A DNA stretch of 64,000 nucleotides from Pseudonocardia alni (GTDB lineage: Bacteria > Actinomycetota > Actinomycetes > Mycobacteriales > Pseudonocardiaceae), in assembly GCF_002813375.1 (NCBI RefSeq), contig NZ_PHUJ01000003.1, positions 5,084,001-5,148,000 of the forward strand. The letters are read 5' to 3'. Every line of letters begins with the position of its first letter. Within the stretch, counting starts at the first letter, position 1. Of this stretch, positions 56,149 through 64,000 are shown piece after piece. The position numbers were made by a program, and so were the translations under genes. The notes beneath the pieces were generated by a model. It did not search any database, was not told where the DNA came from, and saw only the letters and a list, made by a program, of their open reading frames with translations.

Positions 56149-57393
56149 ATGACAACGACCGAGCGTCCCCCGGCTCCGACCGCCACCCGGTCCGCCCCGC
56201 CCCACGAGCGCGGCACCCCCGGCTACCGGCGGCTCGGCATCGCCCTGTGGCTCTCGGGTCTGGCGACGTTCGTGCTGGTCTACAGCGTGCAGGGGCTGCT
56301 GCCGACGCTCTCGGCGGAGTTCGGCGTGCCCTCGTCGACGGCCAGCCTGGTCCTGTCGGCGACGACCGGCACCCTCGCCCTCGCCGTACTGCCGCTGTCC
56401 GCGCTCACCGAGTCCTGGGGCCGCGCGCGGGTCATGACCTGGGCGCTCGCGGCGTCGGCGGTCCTCGCACTGCTCGCCCCGCTGGCGCCCACCTTCGAAA
56501 CCCTCGTCGTCGTCCGCGGGCTGCAGGGCATCGCCCTCGCGGCGCTGCCGGCCCTGTCGATGGCCCACCTCACCCACGAGGTCGCGCCGCGGCACCTCGG
56601 CGGCGCGGTCGGGCTGCTCATCGCCGGCAACACCCTCGGCGGGCTGTCCGGGCGGCTCGTCGCGTCCTGGGTCGCCGAGCTCGGCGGCTGGCGGGCCGGA
56701 CTCGCCGCCGTCGGTGCGGTCTCGGTGCTCGCGACCGTCGCGTTCCGGCTGCTCCTGCCGCCCGCGACGGCGCCCGCCCCGGCCCGCACGCGCCTGCGCG
56801 ACCTCGGTGGACCGCTGCGCCGCCACCTCACCGACCGGGGCCTGCTCTGTCTGTTCGGGATGGCGTTCCTGCTGATGGGCGCGTTCGTGACCGTCTACAA
56901 CTACCTCGGGTTCCGGCTGCTGGCCCCGCCGTTCTCGCTGCCCGGCACCCTGGTGGGGCTGGTGTTCCTCGGCTATCTCGCCGGCAGCTGGGCCTCCACC
57001 GGCGCGGGCAGGCTGGGGGACCGGTTCGGGCGCCGCCCGGTGCTGTGGGTGGCGACGCTGGTCGCGCTCGGCGGGATCTGGGTGACCCTGCCCGACCTGC
57101 TCCTCACCACCCTGGCCGGCCTGCTGCTGGTGACCGTCGGCTTCTTCGGCGCCCACTCGGTCGCCAGCTCCTGGGTGGGGCGGCGCTCGGCGATGCTGCC
57201 CGGTGCGGTGCCGGCCCAGGCGTCGTCGCTCTACCTGGTCGGCTACTACGCCGGGTCCAGCATCGGCGGCGCCGTCGGCGGGGTCGCCTACGACCACGCC
57301 GGCTGGGCGGGCGTCGTCGGCTACGTCAGCGCCCTGCTGGCCGGGGCGCTGGGCCTCGCCCTGGTCCTGCGGCGCACCCCGGCCCCCGCCTGA
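56149..57393 (+). CDS. MFS transporter (YnfM/AraJ-like DHA1)
   Basis: 414 residues, 12 membrane segments. RRLGIALWLSGLATFVLVYS, SALTESWGRARVMTWALAAS as loop 2-3, then AGNTLGGLSGRLVASWVAEL, AGSWASTGAGRLGDRFGRRP in the second half and SSLYLVGYYAGSSIGGAVGG. The pattern is of the YnfM-type sugar/arabinose-like or drug efflux branch. Substrate unknown; inducible through the divergent LysR. ATG at 56149; TACGGT ends 8 nt before it. Confidence 0.87.
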   Translation: MTTTERPPAPTATRSAPPHERGTPGYRRLGIALWLSGLATFVLVYSVQGLLPTLSAEFGVPSSTASLVLSATTGTLALAVLPLSALTESWGRARVMTWALAASAVLALLAPLAPTFETLVVVRGLQGIALAALPALSMAHLTHEVAPRHLGGAVGLLIAGNTLGGLSGRLVASWVAELGGWRAGLAAVGAVSVLATVAFRLLLPPATAPAPARTRLRDLGGPLRRHLTDRGLLCLFGMAFLLMGAFVTVYNYLGFRLLAPPFSLPGTLVGLVFLGYLAGSWASTGAGRLGDRFGRRPVLWVATLVALGGIWVTLPDLLLTTLAGLLLVTVGFFGAHSVASSWVGRRSAMLPGAVPAQASSLYLVGYYAGSSIGGAVGGVAYDHAGWAGVVGYVSALLAGALGLALVLRRTPAPA

Positions 57394-57400
57394 GCCCGGT

Positions 57401-58515
<1,115 letters not shown>

Positions 58516-58519
<4 letters not shown>

Positions 58520-59094
58520 GACGCCGGCAGCGTCCGCTGCGTGCTCTCCGGGTGCCCGGCGCCGATCAGCTCGTCGAACAGGTAGCCGTGGTCCAGCATC
58601 GCCCGGCGCAGCGACTCCGTGTCGGCGTCGTCCTCGGCGACGGCGACGGCGTGTGCCGCACGGTAGTGCCCGACCAGGTCGGGGTGGTCGACCGAGATCA
58701 TCTCCTCGCGCTCGGAGAAGTGCTCGACCGGGTAGCCGCGGGTGCGCATCACCTGCTGCAGCAGCAGGTCGGTGTCGCGCAGCCCGGCCCGCGGGGTGCG
58801 GACGAAGGCGTTCTGCGCACCCGCGAAGTCCCCGGCGAACCGCTCGCGCTCGTCGGCGTCGAGGTCGCGCACGTCCAGCTCCCGGCGCCGGCTCAGCCGA
58901 CGGCGCAGCTCGGTCTCGCCGCGGTCCTTCCCACCGGACTGCTCGACGACGTGGTCGTACTCCTGCCCGAAGTGCCGGCGCAGGGCGGCGGTCCTCCGGC
59001 GGCCGCGCACCCGGGACCCGACCACGAGGGCCAGGCCCAGCACGACCAGTACCACGACGGCGACGACGACCCACAGCATGACGTCCGGTGACAT
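58516..59094 (-). CDS. Conserved unknown membrane-anchored protein, coupled to kinase
   Basis: 192 residues. One N-terminal membrane helix (DVMLWVVVAVVVLVVLGLAL), basic stop-transfer region (RVRGRRRTAALRRHFGQEYD), then a cytoplasmic helical domain: ELRRRLSRRRELDVRDLDAD, FAGDFAGAQNAFVRTPRAGL, VMRTRGYPVEHFSEREEMIS, HPDLVGHYRAAHAVA. The last blocks match a widespread actinobacterial hypothetical family of unknown role. GTGA overlap with the kinase gene suggests the product is a partner or substrate of the kinase. Confidence 0.7.
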
Positions 59095-59412
59095 CGGTGA
59101 TCCCCCTCCGGGACGAGACCCGTCCGAGCAGCATCCCGCCCCGCCGGCGATCACGCGCGGTGAACAAGGGCAGGTCCCTCCGCATGGAGGAGTGACGCTC
59201 CGGAACACGGGGTGCGCTGCTCCGTCCGCGTACGCAGGTGTGCGACACGCCGGGAGACGGTGCTCCGGGCAGGTGGAATCGTCTTCGGAACGGGAGGACA
59301 TGTGTCCGTTTCGTCACCCGTGTGGAGCACACCCCCGCCGTCCGGCACGCTCCGCCGTCTGCCACGGTGGAGAAGCCCCCACCACCCCAGCAGCACCCCG
59401 GGAGGACCCCCG
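59095..59412. other. Divergent intergenic region
   Basis: 318 nt between the unknown membrane protein and the 36-residue peptide gene. No open frame looks coding. It includes GGACATGTGTCC at 59294-59305, a short palindrome, and the ribosome binding site GGGAGGA for the peptide gene. No clear -10/-35 pair was found. Confidence 0.45.
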
Positions 59413-59523
59413 ATGAAGAAGGCCGGTCGCAAGCTCTCCAAGGCCGCCGAGTCGTTCGTCGAGGCCATCGGCATCCTCGGCGGGTGGAACCGCGGGCGTC
59501 GCCGGAGCCGGTCCCGCCGCTGA
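59413..59523 (+). CDS. Small very basic peptide (36 residues)
   Basis: MKKAGRKLSKAAESFVEAIG, then ILGGWNRGRRRSRSRR. Net strongly positive, with a possible amphipathic helix in the first 24 residues and an arginine-rich tail. GGGAGGACCCCCG places a good Shine-Dalgarno sequence 8 nt before the ATG. Not a recognised family. It could be a nucleic-acid-binding or membrane-active peptide. The MFS gene starts 90 nt downstream. Confidence 0.55.
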   Translation: MKKAGRKLSKAAESFVEAIGILGGWNRGRRRSRSRR

Positions 59524-59556
59524 CGTGGGTGGGCGTTGCCACCGCCCGACTGTTTA

Positions 59557-59569
59557 GCTTGTGGTAAGC
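59557..59569. promoter_or_regulatory. Short inverted repeat at MFS promoter
   Basis: GCTT-GTGGT-AAGC within the AT-rich stretch TTTAGCTTGTGGTAAGCAC. TAGCTT (59555-59560) also reads as a -10 box with a leader of about 45 nt for the downstream MFS gene. No regulator gene is adjacent. Confidence 0.4.
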
Positions 59570-59612
59570 ACATCATGTCCGGTTCCTCCGGGAAGACAGG
59601 TGTGCCCACCAC

Positions 59613-61028
59613 GTGACCGACGCCGCCCACGACACCCACCGCCCGGCCGGGGACGGCTCCGCCGGGCCACCCGGCGAGGACCCGCTGCCCCGGCGCGTGC
59701 CGGTCTTCGCCGTCGTCGGTCTGGCGCTGCTGATGTTCTCCCTCGACGGGACGTCGGTCGCCACCGCGCTGACGACGATCAGCGGCGACCTCGGCGCCGA
59801 CCTGGCCTGGACCGGCTGGGTCGTGACCGTCGCCGCCGTCGGGCAGATCCTGGCGTTGCCACTGGGCGGCTGGCTGTCCGACCGCTTCGGCGGCCGGCGG
59901 ATGTTCCTGGCCGGGGTCGCCGTGTTCACGGTGATGTCCGGGCTGAGCGCGCTCAGCCCCTCGATCGGCGTGCTCATCGCCTGCCGGCTGGTGCAGGGCC
60001 TCGCCGGCGGCGTGATGCTGCCGGCCGCCAACGGGATCGTCGCGCACCAGTTCGGACGTGACCGGGACCGGGCGCTCGCCCTGTTCACCAGCGTCTTCCC
60101 GATCGGCGCGATCCTCGGACCGCTGGTCGGCGGGCTGGTGCTCACCACCTGGACCTGGCACGGCATCTTCCTGGTGAACGTGCCGATCGGGATCCTGCTC
60201 GTCGCCGTCGGGCTGGCCCTGGTCGACGACCCTCCGCACCGGCGGACCGCGCGGATCGACGCCGTCGGGATCGCGCTGCTCGTCGTGACCCTGCTGGCCA
60301 CGATGCTCACCATCACCCGGCTCGGCTCGCCGGGGTCGGGGCCCGGCTGGACCGCCCTGGCCGGGGTGGTCGCGCTGACGGCGGGTGCGGTGTTCGTCCG
60401 GCACGCCCGGCGACGGCCCGACGCGGTCGTCCCGGTGCACCTGCTCGCCGGGCGCGGTCTGGGCATCATGAACGTCACCAACGTCGTCTTCGGCGCCGTG
60501 GTGATCGGGTTCTCGGCGACCCTGCCGCTCTACGCCCAGGTCCGCTACGACCTGCCCGCGTTCGTCGCCGGAGCGCTGCTGACCGGCCGCGCGATCGGCA
60601 CCATCGTCACCTCGGCGGCCGCGGTCGCGCTGCTGCGCCGGCTGGGCTTCCGGCCGCTGCTGCTCGGGGGCCTGGTCGCCGTCGTCGCCGGGCTGGTGGT
60701 CACTGCGGTCGCGCCCCTGTTCGGCGGGCCCACGGTGTGGCTGCTCGCCGGCTCCACCCTGCTCGGCCTGGGCACGGGCCTGTCCGGGCCGGCCGCCAAC
60801 AACGCCGGCATGCACCTGGTGCCCGACGAGGTCGCTGCGGTGTCCGGGCTGCGCATCATGTTCCGGCAGATGGGCGGCATCGCCGCGGTGTCGGTGCTGA
60901 CCGCCGCCGTCACCGCCGCCGAGGACCCGGGCGTGGCCGCCGGGATCGCCTACGGGGTGCTGGCGGTGGCGCTCGCGGTGGTCGGCCTGGCGGCCGCGCG
61001 GATCCCGAACCGGCGCGGCCGCTGGTGA
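59613..61028 (+). CDS. MFS transporter, DHA2 (14-TMS) drug exporter family
   Basis: 471 residues with about 13-14 membrane segments. Motif A SDRFGGRRMFLAGVAVFTVM, motif C-like GPLVGGLVLTTWTWHGIFLV with NVPIGILL, hallmark of the EmrB/QacA group, and starting motif MFSLDGTSVATALTTISGDL. Likely multidrug or metabolite efflux; substrate unknown. GTG at 59613. Followed by a strong terminator shared with icmF. Confidence 0.88.
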   Translation: MTDAAHDTHRPAGDGSAGPPGEDPLPRRVPVFAVVGLALLMFSLDGTSVATALTTISGDLGADLAWTGWVVTVAAVGQILALPLGGWLSDRFGGRRMFLAGVAVFTVMSGLSALSPSIGVLIACRLVQGLAGGVMLPAANGIVAHQFGRDRDRALALFTSVFPIGAILGPLVGGLVLTTWTWHGIFLVNVPIGILLVAVGLALVDDPPHRRTARIDAVGIALLVVTLLATMLTITRLGSPGSGPGWTALAGVVALTAGAVFVRHARRRPDAVVPVHLLAGRGLGIMNVTNVVFGAVVIGFSATLPLYAQVRYDLPAFVAGALLTGRAIGTIVTSAAAVALLRRLGFRPLLLGGLVAVVAGLVVTAVAPLFGGPTVWLLAGSTLLGLGTGLSGPAANNAGMHLVPDEVAAVSGLRIMFRQMGGIAAVSVLTAAVTAAEDPGVAAGIAYGVLAVALAVVGLAAARIPNRRGRW

Positions 61029-61032
61029 GGGA

Positions 61033-61059
61033 GGCGGGGCCGGGTGGACCGGCCCCGCC
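61033..61059. terminator. Bidirectional terminator between MFS gene and icmF
   Basis: GGCGGGGCCGG (61033-61043), GTGGA, CCGGCCCCGCC (61049-61059): perfect 11-bp stem. Confidence 0.85.
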
Positions 61060-61064
61060 CGCCG

Positions 61065-64000
61065 TCACATGTTGCGCCGGTACTGTCCGCCGACCTCGAA
61101 GAACGCCGTCGTCAGCTGACCCAGCGAGCACACCCGCGCGGCCCGCATCAGCTCGTCGAACACGTTGCCGTCACCGGTCGCGACGTCCTGCAGCCGCCGC
61201 AGCGCCTGCTCGGCCTCGGTGCGGTGCCGGGACTGGAAGTCCGCGAGCCGGTCGAGCTGGGACTGCTTCTCGGCCTCGGTGGCGCGGGCCAGCTCGATCT
61301 CCTGGTGCGCCTCGTCCGGGTCGGCCGGCTTGAGGAAGGTGTTGACGCCGACGATCGGCAGCTCACCGGTGTGCTTGCGGTGCTCGTAGAGCATCGACTC
61401 GTCCTGGATCCGGCCGCGCTGGTAGCCGGTCTCCATCGCGCCCAGCACGCCGCCGCGCTCGGCGATCGACTCGAACTCGCGCAGCACGGCCTCCTCGACC
61501 AGGTCGGTGAGCTCGTCGACGACGAACGAGCCCTGCAGCGGGTTCTCGTTCAGCGACAGACCCCACTCCTTGTTGATGATCATCTGGATGGCCATCGCGC
61601 GGCGCACCGACTCCTGCGTGGGCGTGGTGACCGCCTCGTCGTAGGCGTTGGTGTGCAGGGAGTTCGCGTTGTCGTAGAGCGCGCAGAGCGCCTGCAGCGT
61701 GGTGCGGATGTCGTTGAAGTTCATCTCCTGCGCGTGCAGGGACCGTCCCGAGGTCTGGACGTGGTACTTCAGCTTCTGGGAGCGCTCGTTGGCCCCGTAG
61801 CGCTCCTTCATCGCGACCGCCCAGATGCGGCGGGCGACCCGGCCGATCACCGTGTACTCGGCGTCCATGCCGTTGGAGAAGAAGAACGACAGGTTCGGCG
61901 CGAAGTCGTCGACGTCCATACCGCGCGCCAGGTAGCTCTCGACGAAGGTGAACCCGTTCGCGAGGGTGAAGGCGAGCTGGCTGATCGGGTTCGCCCCGGC
62001 CTCGGCGATGTGGTAGCCGGAGATCGAGACGGAGTAGAAGTTGCGCACCTTGTGCGCGATGAACCACTCCTGGATGTCGGCCATCATCCGCAGCGAGAAC
62101 TCGGTGGAGAAGATGCAGGTGTTCTGGCCCTGGTCCTCCTTGAGGATGTCGGCCTGCACCGTGCCCCGGACGTTCGCCAGCGCGTAGGCGACGAGCTCCT
62201 CGCGCTCACCCCCGTCGGGCTCGCGGCCCTGCTCGTCGCGGAACCGGTCGACCTGCTGGTCGATCGCGGTGTTGAGGAAGTAGGCGAGGATCGTCGGCGC
62301 CGGGCCGTTGATCGTCATCGACACGGAGGTCGTCGGCGAGCACAGGTCGAAGCCGTCGTAGAGGGCCTTGAGGTCGTCCAGGGTCGCGATCGAGACGCCC
62401 GAGGTGCCGACCTTGCCGTAGATGTCGGGGCGGGTGTCCGGGTCGTGGCCGTAGAGGGTGACCGAGTCGAACGCCGTGGACAGCCGCTTGGCCTCCGAGC
62501 TCTCCGACAGGTACTTGAACCGCCGGTTGGTGCGGAACGGGTCGCCCTCGCCGGCGAACATGCGGGCCGGGTCCTCACCCTCCCGCTTGAACGGGAACAC
62601 CCCGGCGGTGAAGGGGTAGAAGCCGGGCAGGTTCTCCCGGCGCAGGAAGCGCAGCAGCGCGGCGTCGTCGTCGAACTTCGGCAGCGCGACCCGGCGCACC
62701 GGGTTGCCGGACAGCGTCTCGCGGGTCAGCTTCGTGCGGAACTCCTTGTCCCGCACGGTGTAGACGTACTCGTCGCCGGAGTAGTCCTCGACCCGCGACG
62801 GCCAGGACTCCAGCAGCTCGGCGGACTCGGCGGGGACCTTCTTCTCCGCGGCGCGCAGCGCCTCGTCCAGGTCGTCGCCGCCGACCAGCTCGGCGGCGGT
62901 GCGCAGGTGCTGCGCGGTGCGGACCGCCCGGGCGTGGGTCTCGGTGTCGGCGTGGTAGTCCCGCACCGCACCGGCGATGTCGGCGAGGTAGCGGACCCGC
63001 TCCGGCGGGATGACGGCCGCGTAGTCGCTGGAGGTCTTGGTGTCGACGCGGGGGAGACGTCCCTCGCCGACGGTCAGGCCGCCCTCGGCGAGCAGGTCGC
63101 GCAGGTGCTGGTAGAGCGCGGTGACGCCGTCGTCGTTGAAGGTGGCGGCCGAGGTGCCGTAGACCGGCATGTCCTCCCAGGTCGCGCCGAACTCCTCGCG
63201 GTTGCGCACCAGCTGGCGGCCGACGTCACGGCGGGCGTCCTCGGCGCCACGGCGCTCGAACTTGTTGATCGCGACGACGTCGGCGAAGTCCAACATGTCG
63301 ATCTTCTCGAGCTGGGAGGCGGCACCGAACTCCGGCGTCATCACGTACAGCGAGTGGTCGACGAACGGGACGATGCCCGCGTCGCCCTGGCCGATGCCGG
63401 GCGTCTCGACGACCACCAGGTCGAACCCGGCGGAGCGGAGCACCGCGATGGTGTCGCCGAGTCGCTCGGGCAGCGAGCCGCCGTCGTTGCCGCGGGTGGC
63501 GAGGCTGCGGAAGAACACCCGGTCACCGGACAGCGCGTTCATCCGGATGCGGTCGCCGAGCAGCGCGCCACCGCCCTTGCGCCGGGTCGGGTCCACCGCG
63601 AGCACCGCGATGCGGAGCTTGTCCTCCTGGTCGAGCCGGAACCGGCGGACCAGCTCGTCGGTCAACGAGGACTTGCCGGAGCCGCCGGTGCCGGTGATGC
63701 CGAGGACCGGCACCGGGCGCTCGGAGGCGGCGATGCGCTCGCGGACCTCGTCGGGCAGCGTCCCGGTCTCGGCCATCGTGAGCGCGCGGGCGAGGGTTGC
63801 GGTCTCGCCGGAGAACACCCCGTCTGCGAAGGCGGAGCCGACCGCGGACGCCGACGACGCGCCCTCGGCGGTCAGGTCGGTGTCGCACTCCCGGATCATG
63901 ATGTTGATCATTCCGGGGAGGCCCAGGTGCTGGCCGTCCTCGGGGGAGAAGATGCGCGCGACACCGCGGGAGTGCAGCAGCTCGATCTCCTCGGGGACGA
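61065..64000 (-). CDS. icmF: Fused isobutyryl-CoA mutase IcmF (5' end outside window)
   Basis: 978 codons visible; the B12-binding N-terminus lies beyond the right edge, whose tail is seen as ELLHSRGVARIFSPEDGQHL. Next is the MeaI/MeaB-type G-protein chaperone: P-loop ITGTGGSGKSSLTDELVRRF, AVDPTRRKGGGALLGDRIRM, ETPGIGQGD and base motif INKFERRGAEDARRD. The C-terminal mutase half shows LYGHDPDTRPDIYGKVGTSG, TTSVSMTINGPAPTILAYFL, NFYSVSISGYHIAEAGANPI and TSGRSLHAQEMNFNDIRTTL. The three-part order (B12, GTPase, mutase) defines IcmF, which interconverts isobutyryl-CoA and n-butyryl-CoA (and acts on pivalyl/isovaleryl-CoA slowly) with adenosylcobalamin. The C-terminus ends ...FFEVGGQYRRNM. Confidence 0.93.
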   Translation of the reverse strand, partial: VPEEIELLHSRGVARIFSPEDGQHLGLPGMINIMIRECDTDLTAEGASSASAVGSAFADGVFSGETATLARALTMAETGTLPDEVRERIAASERPVPVLGITGTGGSGKSSLTDELVRRFRLDQEDKLRIAVLAVDPTRRKGGGALLGDRIRMNALSGDRVFFRSLATRGNDGGSLPERLGDTIAVLRSAGFDLVVVETPGIGQGDAGIVPFVDHSLYVMTPEFGAASQLEKIDMLDFADVVAINKFERRGAEDARRDVGRQLVRNREEFGATWEDMPVYGTSAATFNDDGVTALYQHLRDLLAEGGLTVGEGRLPRVDTKTSSDYAAVIPPERVRYLADIAGAVRDYHADTETHARAVRTAQHLRTAAELVGGDDLDEALRAAEKKVPAESAELLESWPSRVEDYSGDEYVYTVRDKEFRTKLTRETLSGNPVRRVALPKFDDDAALLRFLRRENLPGFYPFTAGVFPFKREGEDPARMFAGEGDPFRTNRRFKYLSESSEAKRLSTAFDSVTLYGHDPDTRPDIYGKVGTSGVSIATLDDLKALYDGFDLCSPTTSVSMTINGPAPTILAYFLNTAIDQQVDRFRDEQGREPDGGEREELVAYALANVRGTVQADILKEDQGQNTCIFSTEFSLRMMADIQEWFIAHKVRNFYSVSISGYHIAEAGANPISQLAFTLANGFTFVESYLARGMDVDDFAPNLSFFFSNGMDAEYTVIGRVARRIWAVAMKERYGANERSQKLKYHVQTSGRSLHAQEMNFNDIRTTLQALCALYDNANSLHTNAYDEAVTTPTQESVRRAMAIQMIINKEWGLSLNENPLQGSFVVDELTDLVEEAVLREFESIAERGGVLGAMETGYQRGRIQDESMLYEHRKHTGELPIVGVNTFLKPADPDEAHQEIELARATEAEKQSQLDRLADFQSRHRTEAEQALRRLQDVATGDGNVFDELMRAARVCSLGQLTTAFFEVGGQYRRNM

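Noticed and set aside
59557..59569. Full TetR/MarR operator at the DHA2 exporter
   Set aside because: Arms are only 4 bp and no regulator gene is adjacent; kept only as a low-confidence site.

Overview
The window is high-GC (about 73-75 percent by eye) actinobacterial chromosome. Gene order over the first half (hrcA-dnaJ-rsmE ... phoH-ybeY-corC ... era-recO-uppS ... zur/smtB-glyS ... dgt ... dnaG) matches the Mycobacterium tuberculosis Rv2374c-Rv2343c block in reversed orientation. Gene content and codon use fit a Pseudonocardiaceae member, most likely Pseudonocardia or a close relative. I see no phage, insertion sequence, CRISPR array or rRNA. There is one tRNA (Asn) and one riboswitch (SAM-IV type).

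Layout. 1-13.4 kb: housekeeping block for protein folding (hrcA, dnaJ), ribosome maturation (rsmE, phoH, ybeY, era), DNA repair (recO) and cell-wall lipid carrier synthesis (uppS), with an L-2-hydroxyglutarate oxidase between corC and era. 13.4-20.1 kb: two small unknown genes, a SAM-IV riboswitch driving a class V aminotransferase, the zur-smtB zinc regulator operon, an ABM-fold protein, an AbiEi/DUF559-type gene bracketed by two related 67-bp repeats, and glyS. 20.1-30.6 kb: paired CNNM/CBS membrane proteins, a decayed TDT transporter gene, xdhC-like, ydcF-like and dgt in a translationally coupled run, an exported HNH nuclease, a merR-hsp20 heat-shock unit, a STAS protein and a DMT exporter. 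30.6-34.3 kb: dnaG and two coupled genes, then tRNA-Asn. 34.3-45.5 kb: accessory genes (F420/FMN oxidoreductase, TetR-P450 pair, XRE regulator with SDR and tautomerase, lactate-oxidase-like enzyme, small membrane proteins, cspA, TetR, an EspC-like/DUF1023 hydrolase pair, SRPBCC). 45.5-51.0 kb: IclR-controlled aldehyde dehydrogenase, APC permease and GMC dehydrogenase, which look like uptake and two-step oxidation of an alcohol such as choline. 51-61 kb: GH3 glucosidase with divergent TetR, BtuF-like protein, LysR-MFS pair, a membrane Ser/Thr kinase with a coupled unknown partner, a 36-residue basic peptide and a DHA2 MFS exporter. 61 kb-end: IcmF, the fused isobutyryl-CoA mutase, running off the right edge.

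Regulation visible in the sequence. At least a dozen genes start 6-7 nt after a TANNNT hexamer with no room for a ribosome binding site, the signature of leaderless transcription, and this fixes several start codons. Many other neighbours overlap by 4 nt (GTGA/ATGA), indicating translational coupling. Strong GC-rich hairpins close most convergent gene pairs. The most unusual structures are the palindrome-bracketed AbiEi/DUF559 unit (17.4-18.5 kb), a near-perfect 30-bp palindrome at 22984-23013, a hairpin plus 13-codon leader reading frame before the 2-hydroxyglutarate oxidase gene, and the Shine-Dalgarno-bearing hairpin after the SAM-IV aptamer. All functional statements are from reading sequence and family knowledge; no database search was run.
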